Below, in pieces: positions 62,502-64,000 of a stretch of DNA of 64,000 bases (its first letter is position 1; each line of letters starts with the position of its first letter). The position numbers and the translations under genes were made by a program. Under the pieces are notes generated by a model. It ran no database searches. It saw only the letters and a list, made by a program, of their open reading frames with translations, and was not told the DNA's origin. The DNA comes from Belliella calami (GTDB lineage: Bacteria; Bacteroidota; Bacteroidia; Cytophagales; Cyclobacteriaceae), in the NCBI RefSeq assembly GCF_022549695.1, contig NZ_JAKZGS010000002.1, positions 394,576 through 458,575 of the forward strand, read 5' to 3'.

Positions 62502-62954
62502 TTAAATACTCTTTGCCGCAATATGGATGGCTTCTCTAATTCTTTGATATGTACCACACCTACATATATTGCCTGCCATGGCATTATCAATATCTTCATC
62601 TGTTGGTTTTGGATTTTCCCTTAAAAGGACAGCCGCTGACATTACCTGTCCAGATTGGCAATAGCCACATTGAGGTACATCTTTTTCTATCCAAGCTTTT
62701 TGGATCGGTTCGGACAAAGACTTATCTAGCCCTTCTATCGTCACGATTTTCTTTCCTTTGGCTCTAGAAAGTGGCGTTATACAAGACCTAACAGCCTCCC
62801 CTTCCAAGTGCATTGTACATGCTCCGCATTGCGCCATACCACACCCAAACTTAGAACCTGTCAATCCTAACTGCTCTCTGACAATCCATAATAATGGTGT
62901 ATCTTCAGTGGCATCTACATTATGTTTTTTTCCGTTTACATCTATTTCTATCAT
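62502..62954 (-). CDS. Isoquinoline 1-oxidoreductase-type 2Fe-2S subunit (alpha)
   Basis: The 150-residue protein holds two 2Fe-2S clusters: the plant-type site [22 protein letters not shown] has to be split as [10 protein letters not shown] and AVRSC, and the helical site is CGYCQSG with CRCGTYQRI. It carries electrons from the molybdopterin subunit to the cytochrome. It is 30 bases after the molybdopterin gene. Confidence 0.92.
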   Translation of the reverse strand: MIEIDVNGKKHNVDATEDTPLLWIVREQLGLTGSKFGCGMAQCGACTMHLEGEAVRSCITPLSRAKGKKIVTIEGLDKSLSEPIQKAWIEKDVPQCGYCQSGQVMSAAVLLRENPKPTDEDIDNAMAGNICRCGTYQRIREAIHIAAKSI

Positions 62955-62984
62955 GATAAAAACTATTTAAAAGTTGTCAAAAAT

Positions 62985-64000
62985 TTACACAAAATCCTTT
63001 TTGTCAAATGGAAGCTTTGAAATCCTCCTTCCAGTCAATTTATAAAGTGCATTTGCTATTGCTGGGGCAATCGGAGGAACTCCAGGCTCACCAACTCCTC
63101 CCATCACCTTATCACTCTCCACTATATGTACATCTACAAATGGAGTTTCATGCATTCTTAGCATTTTATAATTGTGGAAATTGCTTTGTTCGATAGCCCC
63201 TTCTTTCAAAGTGAGCTCACCGTAATAGGCTGATGTAATACCGAATATTGCACTGCCTTCAATTTGGGCTTTGACTGCATCAGGATTGATATAAGGACCA
63301 CAATCTATCGCAGCTGTCACATGGTGTACTTTAGGCCATTGATTCTCCAAAGAAACCTCTACAACAAATGCAACACAACTACCATAAGATGAATGAATAG
63401 CCAAACCTAAAACATGACCACTCGGAAGTGTTTGTCCCCATTTTGATTTACTGATAGCCAATTCCAACGTCTCGATACTTCTAGGGTCATCTTTCAGTAG
63501 CTTCTTCCTAAAGCTATATTCATCTTCCCCTGCAGCTTCAGCCAATTGGTCAATCATTGTCTCAACAGTAAATGCATTGAATGAATGCCCTACTCCTCTC
63601 ATCCATAAACAAGGTATTTCATTAGGGGTTTCATGCCAAAGAAGCTTGAAATTAGGCAAATTGTATGGAGTATGTACAACTCCCTCAACTGCCAAATGAT
63701 CAATATCATCATGAACCAGCATTTGTTCAAGGGCAGTGCCTCTAACAAAACTTTGACAAACGATGTGATGTTCCCAGGCAATTGGATTACCATTTTCATC
63801 AATGGCAGCTTTTACTTTACAAAGGGCTTTAGGCCTATAATATCCTCCTCTAATGTCATCCTCTCTAGTCCAAATCACTTTAATTGGAAGACCTACAGCT
63901 TTAGAAACTTGAACTGCCTCTGAGACGATATGTCCATCAAGAACACTTTTTCTACCAAAACCTCCACCTACATAATGATTGTTAACTTTTATTTTTTCTG
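62985..64000 (-). CDS. Isoquinoline 1-oxidoreductase-type molybdopterin subunit (partial, N-terminus outside window)
   Basis: The reverse frame is open from the stop at 62985 to the window end, so only the C-terminal 338 residues are present. Near the edge it contains the xanthine dehydrogenase-family motif YVGGGFGRK, then VIWTREDDIRGG and GSCVAFVVEV, and a catalytic-glutamate region GVGEPGVPPIAPAIANAL near the end. With the 2Fe-2S and cytochrome genes it forms a membrane-linked molybdenum hydroxylase acting on N-heterocycles or aldehydes. The ATG reading at 63878 is internal (in fact GTG) and is not the start. Confidence 0.9.
   Translation of the reverse strand, partial: EKIKVNNHYVGGGFGRKSVLDGHIVSEAVQVSKAVGLPIKVIWTREDDIRGGYYRPKALCKVKAAIDENGNPIAWEHHIVCQSFVRGTALEQMLVHDDIDHLAVEGVVHTPYNLPNFKLLWHETPNEIPCLWMRGVGHSFNAFTVETMIDQLAEAAGEDEYSFRKKLLKDDPRSIETLELAISKSKWGQTLPSGHVLGLAIHSSYGSCVAFVVEVSLENQWPKVHHVTAAIDCGPYINPDAVKAQIEGSAIFGITSAYYGELTLKEGAIEQSNFHNYKMLRMHETPFVDVHIVESDKVMGGVGEPGVPPIAPAIANALYKLTGRRISKLPFDKKDFV

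Noticed and set aside
1-64000. CRISPR arrays, rRNA operons, prophage or plasmid origins
   Set aside because: I saw no regularly spaced repeats, rRNA-like sequence, phage structural genes or replication proteins.

Overview
The window looks like chromosomal DNA of an AT-rich Bacteroidota species, most probably order Cytophagales (Cyclobacteriaceae-like). I infer this from the protein families (DUF5723 outer-membrane proteins, S9 and M14 secreted peptidases, TonB-type and lipoprotein signal peptides, suf genes in the order B-C-D-S-E-DUF59-bacilliredoxin) and from promoter elements of the Bacteroidota type (TAnnTTTG). I saw no rRNA, tRNA, CRISPR array or intact insertion sequence.

Layout. 1-3776 (minus): a response regulator, a HEAT-repeat membrane protein, a processive family 2 glycosyltransferase and a YaiO-type TPR/outer-membrane barrel, which reads like an exopolysaccharide module. 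4009-8435: three consecutive secreted amidohydrolases; only the middle one keeps the metal-binding HxH. 8517-10018: NlpC/P60 lipoprotein plus an ABM-domain protein. 10019-10589: a repeat-rich gap with GC-rich palindromes. 10590-13740 (minus): dinB, pabB and a YceI lipoprotein. 13981-14493: gamma carbonic anhydrase. 14653-19611: esterase, ATP-grasp ligase, GCS2-type carboxylate-amine ligase, class I glutamine amidotransferase and a second ATP-grasp-like protein, a candidate pathway for an amide-linked small molecule. 20081-22922: split proton-translocating transhydrogenase. 23237-32391: DUF5723 protein, AEC transporter with Tat-exported aminotransferase, IscA-like protein, DUF1080 lipoprotein, EEP phosphatase/nuclease, HELGH protein, GH3 enzyme. 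32666-40037 (minus): sodium/solute symporter, S9 peptidase, M14 carboxypeptidase with calcium-type loops, TonB-C-like protein. 40421-47160: Lrp/AsnC regulator and the SUF operon. 47463-49333: citrate synthase and acyl-CoA-binding protein. 49598-51357: an overlapping ABC/AAA ATPase and PD-(D/E)xK-like nuclease pair, a candidate defence module. 51655-58885: DEAD-box helicase with a structured leader, rsmE, cytochrome-like lipoprotein, CBM48-esterase, leucyl aminopeptidase, ATP-grasp protein. 58919-60697 (minus): two paralogous membrane proteins, an XRE regulator and a secreted DUF3738-like protein, under a promoter with two phased palindromes. 60937-64000: proC, then (minus) a di-haem cytochrome and the isoquinoline-oxidoreductase-type 2Fe-2S and molybdopterin subunits, the last cut by the window end.

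Most genes are housekeeping or secreted catabolic functions. The least explained units are the amidoligase-type cluster (14653-19611), the ATPase/nuclease pair (49598-51357), the autoregulated membrane-protein operon (58919-60750), the amidohydrolase trio and the glycosyltransferase/YaiO operon. All functional assignments come from reading the translated sequence; no database search was possible. Motif coordinates were counted by hand and may be off by a residue or two.
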